NCBI RefSeq assembly: GCF_047338595.1
Contig: NZ_JBLFBO010000011.1
Coordinates: 1 to 64,000, forward strand
DNA: 64,000 bases
Source of the DNA: Nitrospira_D sp019636945
GTDB taxonomy: Bacteria; Nitrospirota; Nitrospiria; Nitrospirales; Nitrospiraceae
Direction of reading: 5' to 3'
Positions 1 through 9,023 of the stretch are shown here, piece by piece (the first letter of the stretch is position 1; each line of letters begins with the position of its first letter). Made by a program: the position numbers and the translations under genes. Under the pieces are notes generated by a model. That model made no database searches. It was not told where the DNA came from and worked only from the letters and a program-made list of their open reading frames with translations.

Positions 1-260
1 TTGTGTTGTTTGCATTCGAAGGGCAGGAGTTTTTCCCCCAAATCAAAGGGGGATTACTGCAGATGCACATGCGCGCACCGCTCGGGTTACGAATAGAGGC
101 CGCAGGCCGAATTGCGTCGCTCGTCTCGAACAATATTCGGGAGATGCTGCCTGGCAACGTGGATGCCGTCGTCAGCAACTGTGGGCTTCCCGTCGGCGCC
201 CACAACCTCGCCTTCATACCTCAACAACATCGCACTTCCTTTCCTGGCCACAGGGACTCT
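1..260 (+). pseudogene. Decayed fragment of an RND efflux permease (internal part)
   Basis: Reading frame 3 encodes a stretch that resembles the periplasmic part of HAE-1/AcrB-type RND permeases: an EFFPQ-like segment, then HMRAPLGLRIE (family pattern HVRAPxGTRIE), then a segment ending in NCGLPVGAHNLAF (family pattern DNIGLPxSxIN). These blocks normally lie about mid-protein. The similarity stops near base 250 and the frame closes at 308, with no continuation of the roughly 1000-residue protein in any frame. The fragment probably continues left of the window. Family assignment comes from recognising these conserved blocks by eye; no alignment was run. It is best read as a gene remnant. Confidence 0.6.
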
Positions 261-309
261 CCGCACAGGCCGCGCAGATTACCGATGATCTCGATCACTC
301 TTCCTTAGG

Positions 310-920
310 TTCTTCGTGCTCTGTACCCGTGTGCGCCGAGGGAGCGGTTGATAAGCGGTCTGGAATGAGTGGGGAACCACCGTCTCGAAGACTCTGCTCA
401 GCGCCATCTCAAACGGCTCCAGATCTTTATGGCCGCCACTACTCAGGCCTTGAACAGACCCCACTATGCCAAAAGCTTCAATTGGTAATCAAGGAAAATG
501 AGCTATATCGCACGTTACGCACTGTGCGACTAAGCACTGTTTGTCATTTGTGGTTAGGTACAGAACAGGGCTGATGTCCAAAGGAACAGAGGCGCGGATG
601 TATAGCAATCTTCGTTTGAAGCACTGTGCACCGTATGGACCGTGTGATATCGCTCCTTTAAGCAGTGTGCAACTGATGGAGGGAATAGAAAAATAGGTCT
701 TGGCCGAGAGTATCGGTGAAGCTCACCAGTATAAGCACATGGATTTATTCAAAAGACGAATGGCGTTGGTTATGGAGATTTGCTAGGCAAACACTTTGCA
801 CAAGGCAGATGCAGATATTGAAGACAGAATGTAGGCAACGCAATGAAAAACGTAAAAGTCTCCTGTGTCACTCGATACGTCATGGCTCCTACACCCGTAC
901 AGGTGGCAGAGCAGCGCCCC
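310..920. other. Intergenic stretch with no recognisable gene
   Basis: About 600 bases between the two RND remnants. The open frames here are short, overlap on both strands and carry no family motif. It may be degraded RND coding sequence, but nothing can be supported beyond that. Confidence 0.5.
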
Positions 921-930
921 GATGCATTGG

Positions 931-1173
931 CGACGCGGAGCTATGCAAGACAATACAACTGTGGTTCTTGCCATTCTCATTGTGGTGTTTGGGGTCATGA
1001 CAGTGATCCATGCCCCTACCGACGTCTTCCTCAATATTCAGATGCCTGTCAGTTCGGTCGTCTGGCTCTACGATGGTTTGATGCCGCAAGAAACCGATGG
1101 GCGTGTCACGCGTGTTTTCGAGCAAACGCTGACTCAGACGGTCGAAGGCATCAAGACCATCGTGAGTACGTCA
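931..1173 (+). pseudogene. Decayed N-terminal fragment of an RND efflux permease
   Basis: The translation from about base 943 contains a hydrophobic first membrane helix (VVLAILIVVFGVMTVI), then APTDVFLNIQMPVSSVVW and GLMPQETDGRV. These match the N-terminus of AcrB/HAE-type permeases, where the helix is followed by PTDIFPNINIPVVSVVW and then a GLxPEDMxxR segment. It stops after about 77 recognisable residues, and the GT8-like gene begins 14 bases later. The fragment near base 1 corresponds to a later part of the protein, so the two remnants are in the wrong order for one gene. They point to tandem permease genes or to a rearrangement. A functional product is very unlikely. Confidence 0.65.
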
Positions 1174-1186
1174 GTAAGGAGCGCAT

Positions 1187-2035
1187 GTGGGAAGACGAGC
1201 CTATGTGACTGTCCTCACAACCCCAGATTATTTGGAAGGCGTCCTGGTCCTCAACTATTCCCTGCGGCAGGTTGGCGCCAAGTACCCGTTGGTTGTTCTT
1301 TGCGTCGAAGACCTGCCGCGTAGCGTAAATGACATTCTGACGGCGTCTGGAATCGAAATTCACCGTGTGGCGTCGATTCTGAATCCGAGTCCCAGCAAGG
1401 ACCGCCAACCGTACTGGAACACGACCTATACCAAGTTGCGTATTTTCGGTTTGGATTTCGAGAAGGTAATCTATGTGGATGCCGATATACTGGTCTGCAC
1501 GAACCTTGATCACTTGTTTTCCAAACCACACTTGTCTGCCGTCAACGCCGGTGGACAGCTCCCCTGGCTTCGGGATTGGATCGCTCTCAATTCCGGCCTG
1601 ATGGTCGTGGAACCGAGTGTTCCGTTGTTGGGTGATATGTTGCAACAGGTTGGTCAATTACCTGTCAAGGACCATGGTGATCAGTCCTTCTTACATTGCT
1701 ATTACCCAGATTGGCCGAATCGGGAGGACCTTCACCTGGATCATAAGTACAATCTGTTTTCCGAGCATCTCGATGACTACTCGAAACTGTTTGGATATCG
1801 AGTCATTCGACGTTTTCCGGCTAAGGACCTTGAGCTGAATGATCATATGACAGTTAGCGTGATCCACTATATCGGACTCAAGAAACCATGGCACACTGAT
1901 TATCCAATGCGCCCATGGTATAGGCGGCTATTACAGCGAGGCACTGCTAAACCACTGTTAGGTCATGCGGCTACTCTGTGGTTTCAAGCGAGGGAGAAAA
2001 TGATCTCTGAGTGTGACGGTCGACTGCTGACCTGA
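1187..2035 (+). CDS. Glycosyltransferase family 8-like (glycogenin/LgtC fold)
   Basis: This 282-residue protein resembles retaining GT-A glycosyltransferases of family GT8. It starts with a beta-strand region (YVTVLTTPDYLEGVLVLNYSL). It has the metal- and nucleotide-binding DXD motif as VDADIL (D98-D100), NSGLMV near residue 135, DQSF at 165-168, and a C-terminal HYIGLKKPW (227-235), typical of the HxxGxxKPW signature. It should transfer a sugar from a nucleotide sugar; the acceptor cannot be told. The GTG start at 1187 is supported by AAGGA just upstream. The upstream neighbour is a broken RND permease that ends 14 bases before it, so its promoter context may be recently acquired. Confidence 0.85.
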   Translation: MGRRAYVTVLTTPDYLEGVLVLNYSLRQVGAKYPLVVLCVEDLPRSVNDILTASGIEIHRVASILNPSPSKDRQPYWNTTYTKLRIFGLDFEKVIYVDADILVCTNLDHLFSKPHLSAVNAGGQLPWLRDWIALNSGLMVVEPSVPLLGDMLQQVGQLPVKDHGDQSFLHCYYPDWPNREDLHLDHKYNLFSEHLDDYSKLFGYRVIRRFPAKDLELNDHMTVSVIHYIGLKKPWHTDYPMRPWYRRLLQRGTAKPLLGHAATLWFQAREKMISECDGRLLT

Positions 2036-2727
2036 CGTGATAGCTCTCACCGGCGATTCTCAATCATTGGCCGCCGCCATCTACGTAATCACAGCCAGGT
2101 ACAACTATTTAGGTAGCCTATCTTGTACCGTGCAAAAGACGCGTTCCGATAGGCCTCGCGCTTCCGGCGAATAGGCCGGGATCAACGTGATCCTCAGTTG
2201 CTGTGAGGCGCGGGGGACTTGCGCGAGCTGGGTCTTTTATAGCTCAGCCCTTCATCAGTGATAGGCGTTCACGATGTCATCCCGGCTCTTCCCGCTGAAT
2301 CCGTACATAATCAGCATGTAAGGGCTGGCCTTGGTTATGTACTAAAATACTCTTAGAATAAAAGTTCAGAACACTTCCTGTGGGTCTGGATCGATCCTTG
2401 ATCCCCAAGACACCTATTCCAATACAGCCCTGAAGAAGTAAGTATAAGAACACTATCGGGAGAGCTTTGAGCGGAGAAGATCGATGTTTAACGGAAACGC
2501 CTTGATTGACATATGTTGTCGGAAACCACCGTGTAGCCTTGAAGGGCTCAAGTAATTTGACGGAAATAAACAGGTGATGAGTTGGGAGAAAGGAAGGCAG
2601 GACTAAACTGATTTTCTGAACTGCCCAAAGAAGGGTAGCGTGCGGCTACGACGATTCAACTGGTGTTAATTCAATTGGTTTTGGTCCACTGATGCACAGC
2701 TCTGATCGTGCTGTGAATCGTATTCAC
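2036..2727. other. Gene-poor region with a possible short coding relic
   Basis: Nearly 700 bases without an intact gene between the GT8-like gene and the convergent methyltransferase gene. On the minus strand, 2335-2255 reads in one frame to a stop and yields a protein-like peptide ending KSRDDIVNAYH. A stop codon lies just upstream of it, so this could be the surviving 3' end of a lost gene. No family could be assigned. The rest shows no motif or clear terminator. Confidence 0.3.
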
Positions 2728-3525
2728 TTATGCCAAATTCTGTTTCCGCCCGGATAAAACACAACGCTGTGCGATGAGCGGCGTGAAGCATTTGACGTTT
2801 TCAGCTATCTTCATCATGAATTCTTCTGCATAGTATTGATCTTCGAAACATTCATACACGTCATCCAGAAATCCACCACGCAGGAGCGGGTGATAGAGAA
2901 ATTTCTGGCCAGCGCCAGTCTTCACTTCAAGCGGGTACTCAAAGGCTCCAACTCGTTCCAGGCCGAGTTGCTCAAGCCAGCTTCGTCCATCCTGCGCTGA
3001 CGGACGTTCTTTCAGATAGTCCTGGAATCGTTCCCGCTCCTTGATCAGTCTTTGCTGAGCCATTGCTTGATCCACGCTCTGCCATAGTGAATCGAACGTT
3101 CCATATGATGGAAAGGTCAGGACCAGTTGGCCTCCTGGTTCGAGGTGCTCAACTAATCCCTGAACGGTCTGGAACCGGTTCGGGCGAAAGAACATCACAG
3201 AGAGATTTCCCGTGATGCGGTCAAACGTTGGCAGATCGGAACGCAGGGAACGCATGTCCATGCACTCGAACTGGAGCCATGGCAATTGCGATCCTTGCAT
3301 AGCCTTCGCACGAGCGACCTGTCCGGCGCTCACATCGATGGCCAGCACTTCACCAGTAGGACCAATCTGTTCGGCAAGATAGAAGGCGGGGATCCCATGG
3401 CCTGAGGCAATGTCGAGGATTCGTAGGCCTGGTCGAAGGTCGAGGTGCTGCAATAACGACTCAGCAAACGGTGTGGACCAATAGTCGTGCCTGGGCAGGG
3501 GCCAGCGCAGGGTCTGCACACTCAT
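2728..3525 (-). CDS. Class I SAM-dependent methyltransferase
   Basis: A 265-residue protein with the Rossmann-type SAM-binding motif I (RILDIASGHGIPAFYLA, about 35-51), an acidic motif (VLAIDVS) about 20 residues later, and a later segment LEPGGQLVLTFPSYGTF typical of class I methyltransferases. The substrate is not evident. The start codon overlaps the stop of the upstream phosphoglucomutase gene by 4 bases (ATGA), so the two are translationally coupled. This could mean a role in sugar-phosphate or envelope metabolism, but that is only context. It is the last gene of the minus-strand pair. Confidence 0.85.
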   Translation of the reverse strand: MSVQTLRWPLPRHDYWSTPFAESLLQHLDLRPGLRILDIASGHGIPAFYLAEQIGPTGEVLAIDVSAGQVARAKAMQGSQLPWLQFECMDMRSLRSDLPTFDRITGNLSVMFFRPNRFQTVQGLVEHLEPGGQLVLTFPSYGTFDSLWQSVDQAMAQQRLIKERERFQDYLKERPSAQDGRSWLEQLGLERVGAFEYPLEVKTGAGQKFLYHPLLRGGFLDDVYECFEDQYYAEEFMMKIAENVKCFTPLIAQRCVLSGRKQNLA

Positions 3526-5168
3526 CTCTGAGAGGCGAGCGCATGAGCGATGAGGGCCTGTGCTTCTTCCTGGATCCGCTTCAGATGTTCTTTCCCTTGA
3601 AAGCTCTCGGCATAGAGTTTGTACACATCTTCCGTCCCTGACGGTCTGGCGGCGAACCAGCCGTTGTCGGTGACGACTTTCAGGCCACCGATAGATGCCT
3701 CGTTCCCTGGGGCCTTGGTGAGCATGGAGACGATCCTATCTCCTGCCAATTCCGTTGCCTTCACTTGCTCGGGCGACAGCTTGGACAGAACAGCTTTCTG
3801 TTCTGGGGTGGCGGGGGCGTCGATCCGTTCGTAGACCGGCTCGCCTAGCTCGCTTGTTAGGTCTCGGTAGAGCTGGGCCGGATCCTTGCCGGTCTTGGCC
3901 ATCATTTCGGCTGCCAGCAGATCCATGATGATGCCGTCCTTGTCTGTCGACCAGACGGTACCATCGTGGCGGAGGAACGATGCACCGGCGCTTTCCTCGC
4001 CTCCAAATCCAAGCGAGCCTTCCAGCAACCCGTTCACAAACCACTTGAAGCCTACCGGGACTTCAACCAGTTTCCGTTTTAGTTTGGCCGCGACTCGGTC
4101 GATGAGGCTGCTGCTTACTAAGGTCTTGCCGATTCCGGCGTCAGACTTCCAGTCGGGACGATTGGCAAAGAGATAGGCAATCGAGACAGCTAAATAGTGG
4201 TTGGGATTCATCAAGCCCGACCGGGTGACGATTCCGTGCCGATCGTTGTCGGCATCATTGCCGAATGCCACATCAAAGCGATCTTTCAGGGCGATGAGAT
4301 TGGCCATGGCATAGGGGGAAGAACAATCCATGCGGATTTTGCCGTCCCAATCCAGTGGCATGAACCGAAAGGTCGGATCAACTGTTGGATTGACAATCTC
4401 AATATCAAGCCCATACTGCTGGACAATCGGCTTCCAGTACGCGACCCCAGATCCGCCAAGGGGGTCGATCCCCAGCTTAAGTCCAGCGCCGTTGATGGCA
4501 GCTATGTCGATGATATTCTTCAGATCGCTGACGTAGTTTCCGATATAGTTATGGCGATGTGTGGTGGCTGCCTGTCCTGCCTGTTCAATCGGAAGCCGGT
4601 TACATCCGTGCAGGTTGTTCGTCAAAAGGGTATTGGCTCTGTCCTCGATCCACTTGGTGACTTGTGTATCGGCCGGGCCGCCATTCGGGGGGTTGTACTT
4701 GATTCCCCCGTCTTCTGGAGGATTATGCGATGGTGTGATGACGATCCCATCTGCCAGACCAGAGGTTCGGTCCCGATTGTAGCGCAGGATGGCATGCGAG
4801 ATGACCGGCGTTGGGGTGAAGCCCTTGTCTTGGTCGATCATCACCTCCACACGATTGGCTGCGAGGACTTCAAGGACGGTCACAAAGGCGGGATCGGAGA
4901 GGGCATGGGTGTCTTTGCCCAGATAGAGAGGTCCGGTCGTGCGCTGTGCCGCGCGGTATTCGCACACAGCCTGAGCGATCGCCACAATATGGCGTTCATT
5001 GAAGCTTCGCTTGAAGGAAGAACCGCGATGTCCCGATGTCCCGAATGACACCCGCTGCTCGCGGGCCGAGGGATCCGGGTGCTCTGCCCAGTACGCAGAG
5101 AGGAGTTTGCTGATGTCTACCAGGCTTGAAGGAGGTGCCGGCTGGCCTGCGGAACGGTGAATCGGCAT
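3522..5168 (-). CDS. pgm: Phosphoglucomutase (alpha-D-glucose-specific)
   Basis: Interconverts glucose 1-phosphate and glucose 6-phosphate, feeding nucleotide-sugar, glycogen and osmolyte synthesis. The 548-residue length matches the E. coli Pgm type (about 546). Visible signatures of the alpha-D-phosphohexomutase family are the N-terminal IHRSAGQPA, FGTSGHRG (42-49), the phosphoserine loop TPSHNPP with Ser147, the metal-binding loop NDADNDRHG near residue 305, the sugar-binding GGEESAG, and the C-terminal phosphate-binding RPSGTEDVYK. All key residues appear intact. It heads a two-gene minus-strand unit. Its product could supply the glucose donor for the glucosylglycerate genes near 55-58 kb, which is an inference. 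Confidence 0.95.
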   Translation of the reverse strand: MPIHRSAGQPAPPSSLVDISKLLSAYWAEHPDPSAREQRVSFGTSGHRGSSFKRSFNERHIVAIAQAVCEYRAAQRTTGPLYLGKDTHALSDPAFVTVLEVLAANRVEVMIDQDKGFTPTPVISHAILRYNRDRTSGLADGIVITPSHNPPEDGGIKYNPPNGGPADTQVTKWIEDRANTLLTNNLHGCNRLPIEQAGQAATTHRHNYIGNYVSDLKNIIDIAAINGAGLKLGIDPLGGSGVAYWKPIVQQYGLDIEIVNPTVDPTFRFMPLDWDGKIRMDCSSPYAMANLIALKDRFDVAFGNDADNDRHGIVTRSGLMNPNHYLAVSIAYLFANRPDWKSDAGIGKTLVSSSLIDRVAAKLKRKLVEVPVGFKWFVNGLLEGSLGFGGEESAGASFLRHDGTVWSTDKDGIIMDLLAAEMMAKTGKDPAQLYRDLTSELGEPVYERIDAPATPEQKAVLSKLSPEQVKATELAGDRIVSMLTKAPGNEASIGGLKVVTDNGWFAARPSGTEDVYKLYAESFQGKEHLKRIQEEAQALIAHALASQR

Positions 5169-5228
5169 AGGTAGAGATGTAGTTCCAATGCCAGGTGGCT
5201 GTCAACTCTTAAGATTCGATAGAGAAGT

Positions 5229-5247
5229 GATGAGCAGTGGGCTCATC
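5229..5247. repeat. Short inverted repeat in divergent pgm/AsmA promoter region
   Basis: GATGAGC and GCTCATC form a 7-base inverted repeat with a 5-base spacer, in the 219-base gap between the divergent pgm and AsmA-like genes. No T-run follows, so it is not an obvious terminator. An operator is possible but unproven. Confidence 0.25.
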
Positions 5248-5426
5248 AGCTGATACAGCCAAGTCCTGTGCGTAATGCATGGGGTACGGCTGGAGTTGGA
5301 GGGACTGAGTTTCACCATGATTCTGCTCGTGAGGAATCTCCGTGTGAACTGCTGTGTTGATAGATTTCATGTAGGTGATTCGGTAAGATGCCGCCGAAAT
5401 CCTGTCCGGTCTCCGAAGGGGGTGGT

Positions 5427-8400
5427 GTGTCCCGTTTTCGGCTTGCCTTCCTGAGCATACTCGTGTTCGTCGTTCTCGCCGGAGCCTTCCTCGTATTTTC
5501 GCGAGAGTTGACCGGTCAAGACTATCTCAAGGACTTCGTCCTGGAACAATTGGAAGAGAGTCTTGGTCGGAAAATCGATGTCCACCGGGTCAAGTTTGTG
5601 GTGTTTCCTCGCATTCGTGTGGAACTTTCAGAAGTCGTCATTCATGATCCGCAATCGGCGCAAGTGGTGCTCACCGCCAAGCGCGTCGATCTGGTCCTTC
5701 GACTCTTGCCGCTTCTGAAAAAACAAATTATCGGAAAACGACTCTTGATTGAGGAGCCCAGACTGACCCTTCGTCGCAATGAACGGGGTCGGTGGAACAT
5801 CCTGGATGGGGTAAACGGGCAAGCGGATACCGACCAGCAAACCATGGCATTGATGGCACGGACATTCATGGTCAGGCAGGCGAAACTCGTCAATGGCACA
5901 ATCACGGTGACGGATGCGGCCAGACCGGATGGCGTTCGGTCCATTACCCTGGAACATGTCGAGTTTGACATTACTATTCGGCCCGAGCAGGGTGTTGCCG
6001 ATGTGCATGTGGCGCTGTCCCATCAGGATACGCATGGAGTCTCGAGGGTGTCCTTGGATGGGGGGATCAAGCAGGCGGAACACCCCATTGCATTGTCGAG
6101 TGACGATGTGGGGGAACCAGTTCCCGGATTGCAGTTCGACGGTCATATTGATGCCGCTGATATTAAAGTGCGCGACGCGGCCGATTTTCTCGGCCCGAGA
6201 CCGGTGTCCGATCATCTCCAAGGCGCGTTGAATCTCCGCAGTGCCGTCCGTGTCATGCCGGGCGTGGCCGGCTATGACATGGTGTTATCGGATATGAGCG
6301 CACACTTGAACGAGATCACCCTGACGGGCAATGGCAGTCTTGCCGGTGTCCTGACGCCGCAACCCACCTTCTCGGTGACCTTCGCCAGTTCTCTTGTGAC
6401 GCTGCCGCAATTGCTGAAAACCATTTCTCCGGAGTGGGTCCATCCACAGTTACCGGCTGTGCTGGCAGAACGTCGGATCGACGGCAAGGTACAGGTTGTG
6501 AAGGCCACCCTGACTGGCTCGACCGCGACGGGTCCTCAGTTATCGGCGACCGGGGAATTTCATGTGCAAGAAGGTCATGCGCTCATCGGTCGTGATCATG
6601 TCGCCGCAACAGACTTGGCGGCGGTGATTCTGGTCGAAACCGGGCGGGTGCGTATCTCCAAAATTGCGGGGAACTATGGGACGATGCAGCTGACCGATGG
6701 GAAAGCGGAGGTGTCGTTTCTTGATGCAGGCCCGTGGTTGGACCTGGAGATGACGAGTGAGATGGGGGCAGCGTCTTTGGTGGAGTTTCTTTCGAAAACG
6801 GTCAAAGCGGAGCGGATGGCACAGGTGTTTACCGGTGTTCGGGAGGCAGAGGGAACGGCGGTTGCAACCTTTCGCCTTCTTGGTCCATTGAATCAACCAG
6901 GTGGAATCACGTTTGCCGGTGGAGAGATTACGGCTCGCCACATTAGCCTCAATCATCCGGCATTGCCGGAGCGGATGACAGGGTTACAAGGGCGGTTTGT
7001 ATTGGCTGATGGCGCAACTCAGCTGGATCAGGTGACGGGGAATCTTGGTGGGATGGCTGTGCAGGTCCAAGGGACCATTACCGGTGGGCCGACCAGTCAG
7101 TTTCAAGATGTGTCTATTCATACACGTGGTGATGCGACTCAGATGGTTCGGCTCTTCCGATCTTCGGCGATTGATCGGGGTATGCTGGAGGGGACTCTGA
7201 GCTCGACAGCGACACTCTCAGGTGTAACGACGAGACCTCGTGTCCGAGGATCCATCGTGCTGGATGAGGCGAAAGTCGTGCTTGGGGGGATCGATAAACC
7301 CATTGGGTCGCGCGCGACGGTCGAGTTTGAAGGGGTGCTGCCGCAGACTGCGAGTATCAAGCTGGATCGAGTCGCACTGGTTCTCCCGTCCTTGACGATT
7401 CCCGCTAAGGGCACGATGCAGTTTGGGAATGGTTTCTTGGTTGATATGGCAGTCGCGACCGGAACCATCCCGGTTGCCAGTCTCCCGAGATGGATCTCCA
7501 AGAGCGGACTTGAAGCGGGGAACCTTGATCTCTCGTTGGAGATCAAAGGCCGGGAGCCAGACTGGCAGGCGTGGCGAATAACCGGATGGATGGGGCTGAC
7601 GAATGGAGTGCTGCAGGCCAAGGGAGTTGATGGGCACATTCAGGAGCTCTATGCCCGTGTCAGATTTCTTCGCAACGAGGCCGAGCTTAAACGACTGTCG
7701 TTCAAAGTCCAGGGTAGCGATATCGCTATGGAAGCCACGGTTCGCAATTGGCTGGCGAAGCCATCCATCATCGGCAAGATTGAGTCGAATCAGCTGGACC
7801 TGAGTCTGCTGATTCCCAAGGGCGGGCGCTCGCCTATCCGGGAGTTCCTGGAGACGCTGGCGGCAACGAGTCACGTGACGATGACCGCGACGGTGGCACG
7901 TGGGTATTACCAACATCTGAAGCTCAGCGCGCTGTCTGCACGCCTCACCATTCAGGATGGGGTGCTGGATGTGGATCGTTTGTCCGGGGAATCCAGTCAT
8001 GGGCATGTGGCGGGCCGGTTGGTTGTGCAGCTTCCACCAAACGCGCCGGCTGACCTCGATCTTTCGTTTCGGGCCACGGGGGTGGAATTCGATGATGTCT
8101 TGCAGCTGGCCAAGGCACAGGCGCATGGGGTGTCGGGAGAGCTTCGAATCAGCGGCGCCATTCGTGGCCATGGACGAAATCCCCATGGGATCTACCCCTC
8201 GCTCAATGGCAAGGTTGACGTCTTGTTGGAAAACGGACGAATCCTGAAAACAAATGAGCGCACCGTCTGGAAAATCATCAGCCTGCTGAATCTTCCTGCC
8301 GTCTTGCAAGGCAAGGTCGAGTTGGAAAAAGAGGGGCTCCCCTACAACCGAATTTCCTCAACGATTGCCATCCAAAACGGTCTGTTTCAGACGGAAAATC

Positions 8401-8786
8401 TAATCATTGACAGCCCAATCCTCAAGATCACCGCAGCGGGGAATTATGATTTACCCACAGATCAGCTGGATCTTGCAGTGGCGGTGAGCCCGTTTGGATC
8501 CTATTCGCAATTTCTCAAGACAATTCCACTCTTCGGACGAATCATCGCAGGAGATCGGAAAGGATTAGCCACGGCCATGTTTACTGTGAAAGGAGGGCTG
8601 GAAGATCCGGAGGTCACCTATCTGCCGGTGAAGTCGTTTGCCTCCGGTCTCTCAGGATTGGCGCAGCTTGCGGTTGATGTACTCACGAATACCTTGACGT
8701 TGCCGATGGATTTGGTGACGCCGGATGAAGAATCCGGCGTGCGGCCAAAAGAACCTGCGCCTTCATCGGCTCCTGCTCGGCCATAA
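5427..8786 (+). CDS. AsmA-like envelope protein (bridge-type lipid transport family)
   Basis: A very large (about 1119 residues) protein with an N-terminal membrane anchor (LAFLSILVFVVLAGAFLVF), followed by an AsmA-type start where the chain describes repeated beta-strand segments (VHRVKFVVFPRIRVELSEV). The C-terminal part has the features of the AsmA/YhdP superfamily: GKVDVLLENGRI, ISLLNLPAVLQG, and SYSQFLKTIPLFGRIIAGD followed by an EDPEV segment. Such proteins are anchored in the inner membrane and are thought to form a periplasmic beta-groove carrying lipids to the outer membrane. An in-frame ATG lies at 5388, but the GTG at 5427 is preferred because a purine-rich GAAGGGGG lies just upstream and the membrane helix then starts near the N-terminus. 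It is transcribed away from pgm. Confidence 0.85.
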   Translation: MSRFRLAFLSILVFVVLAGAFLVFSRELTGQDYLKDFVLEQLEESLGRKIDVHRVKFVVFPRIRVELSEVVIHDPQSAQVVLTAKRVDLVLRLLPLLKKQIIGKRLLIEEPRLTLRRNERGRWNILDGVNGQADTDQQTMALMARTFMVRQAKLVNGTITVTDAARPDGVRSITLEHVEFDITIRPEQGVADVHVALSHQDTHGVSRVSLDGGIKQAEHPIALSSDDVGEPVPGLQFDGHIDAADIKVRDAADFLGPRPVSDHLQGALNLRSAVRVMPGVAGYDMVLSDMSAHLNEITLTGNGSLAGVLTPQPTFSVTFASSLVTLPQLLKTISPEWVHPQLPAVLAERRIDGKVQVVKATLTGSTATGPQLSATGEFHVQEGHALIGRDHVAATDLAAVILVETGRVRISKIAGNYGTMQLTDGKAEVSFLDAGPWLDLEMTSEMGAASLVEFLSKTVKAERMAQVFTGVREAEGTAVATFRLLGPLNQPGGITFAGGEITARHISLNHPALPERMTGLQGRFVLADGATQLDQVTGNLGGMAVQVQGTITGGPTSQFQDVSIHTRGDATQMVRLFRSSAIDRGMLEGTLSSTATLSGVTTRPRVRGSIVLDEAKVVLGGIDKPIGSRATVEFEGVLPQTASIKLDRVALVLPSLTIPAKGTMQFGNGFLVDMAVATGTIPVASLPRWISKSGLEAGNLDLSLEIKGREPDWQAWRITGWMGLTNGVLQAKGVDGHIQELYARVRFLRNEAELKRLSFKVQGSDIAMEATVRNWLAKPSIIGKIESNQLDLSLLIPKGGRSPIREFLETLAATSHVTMTATVARGYYQHLKLSALSARLTIQDGVLDVDRLSGESSHGHVAGRLVVQLPPNAPADLDLSFRATGVEFDDVLQLAKAQAHGVSGELRISGAIRGHGRNPHGIYPSLNGKVDVLLENGRILKTNERTVWKIISLLNLPAVLQGKVELEKEGLPYNRISSTIAIQNGLFQTENLIIDSPILKITAAGNYDLPTDQLDLAVAVSPFGSYSQFLKTIPLFGRIIAGDRKGLATAMFTVKGGLEDPEVTYLPVKSFASGLSGLAQLAVDVLTNTLTLPMDLVTPDEESGVRPKEPAPSSAPARP

Positions 8787-8851
8787 CTGGTCGTAACTTT
8801 CGTCAGACCGAATTCTTGACCGACTCACGCCCCCATGCTAGCATCCGACTC

Positions 8852-8973
8852 AAGATGCTGAAAATGCTTGTCGGCTTCGTTCTCGCGGCGTTCAGTCCCT
8901 CAACGTACCTCCGATGGTACGCCTCAGTCTCTCACTTGCTGCGGCCTCACCGAGCAGCCATTTTGAGCATCTT
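8852..8973. repeat. Dispersed imperfect palindrome (copy A)
   Basis: A ~122-base element with terminal inverted repeats AAGATGCTGAAAATG (8852-8866) and CATTTTGAGCATCTT (8959-8973), differing at one base. An inner pair of inverted segments surrounds CGTACCTCCGATGGTACG near 8904. It sits between the AsmA-like and M24 peptidase genes. Related sequences occur at 36100 and 50743 and, more decayed, near 10184. A short open frame spanning it is not considered a gene. Confidence 0.75.
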
Positions 8974-9023
8974 GAGCGTATTCCTCCCGCCTTGCTGGGT
9001 GTCCACTTTTAGGTAGTTGATCC

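Noticed and set aside
4197..5048. A 283-residue open frame antisense to pgm
   Set aside because: It mirrors an intact, well-recognised gene and shows no family motif.
8816..9016. A 66-residue open frame before the M24 gene
   Set aside because: It spans the dispersed palindrome and has no protein-like features.
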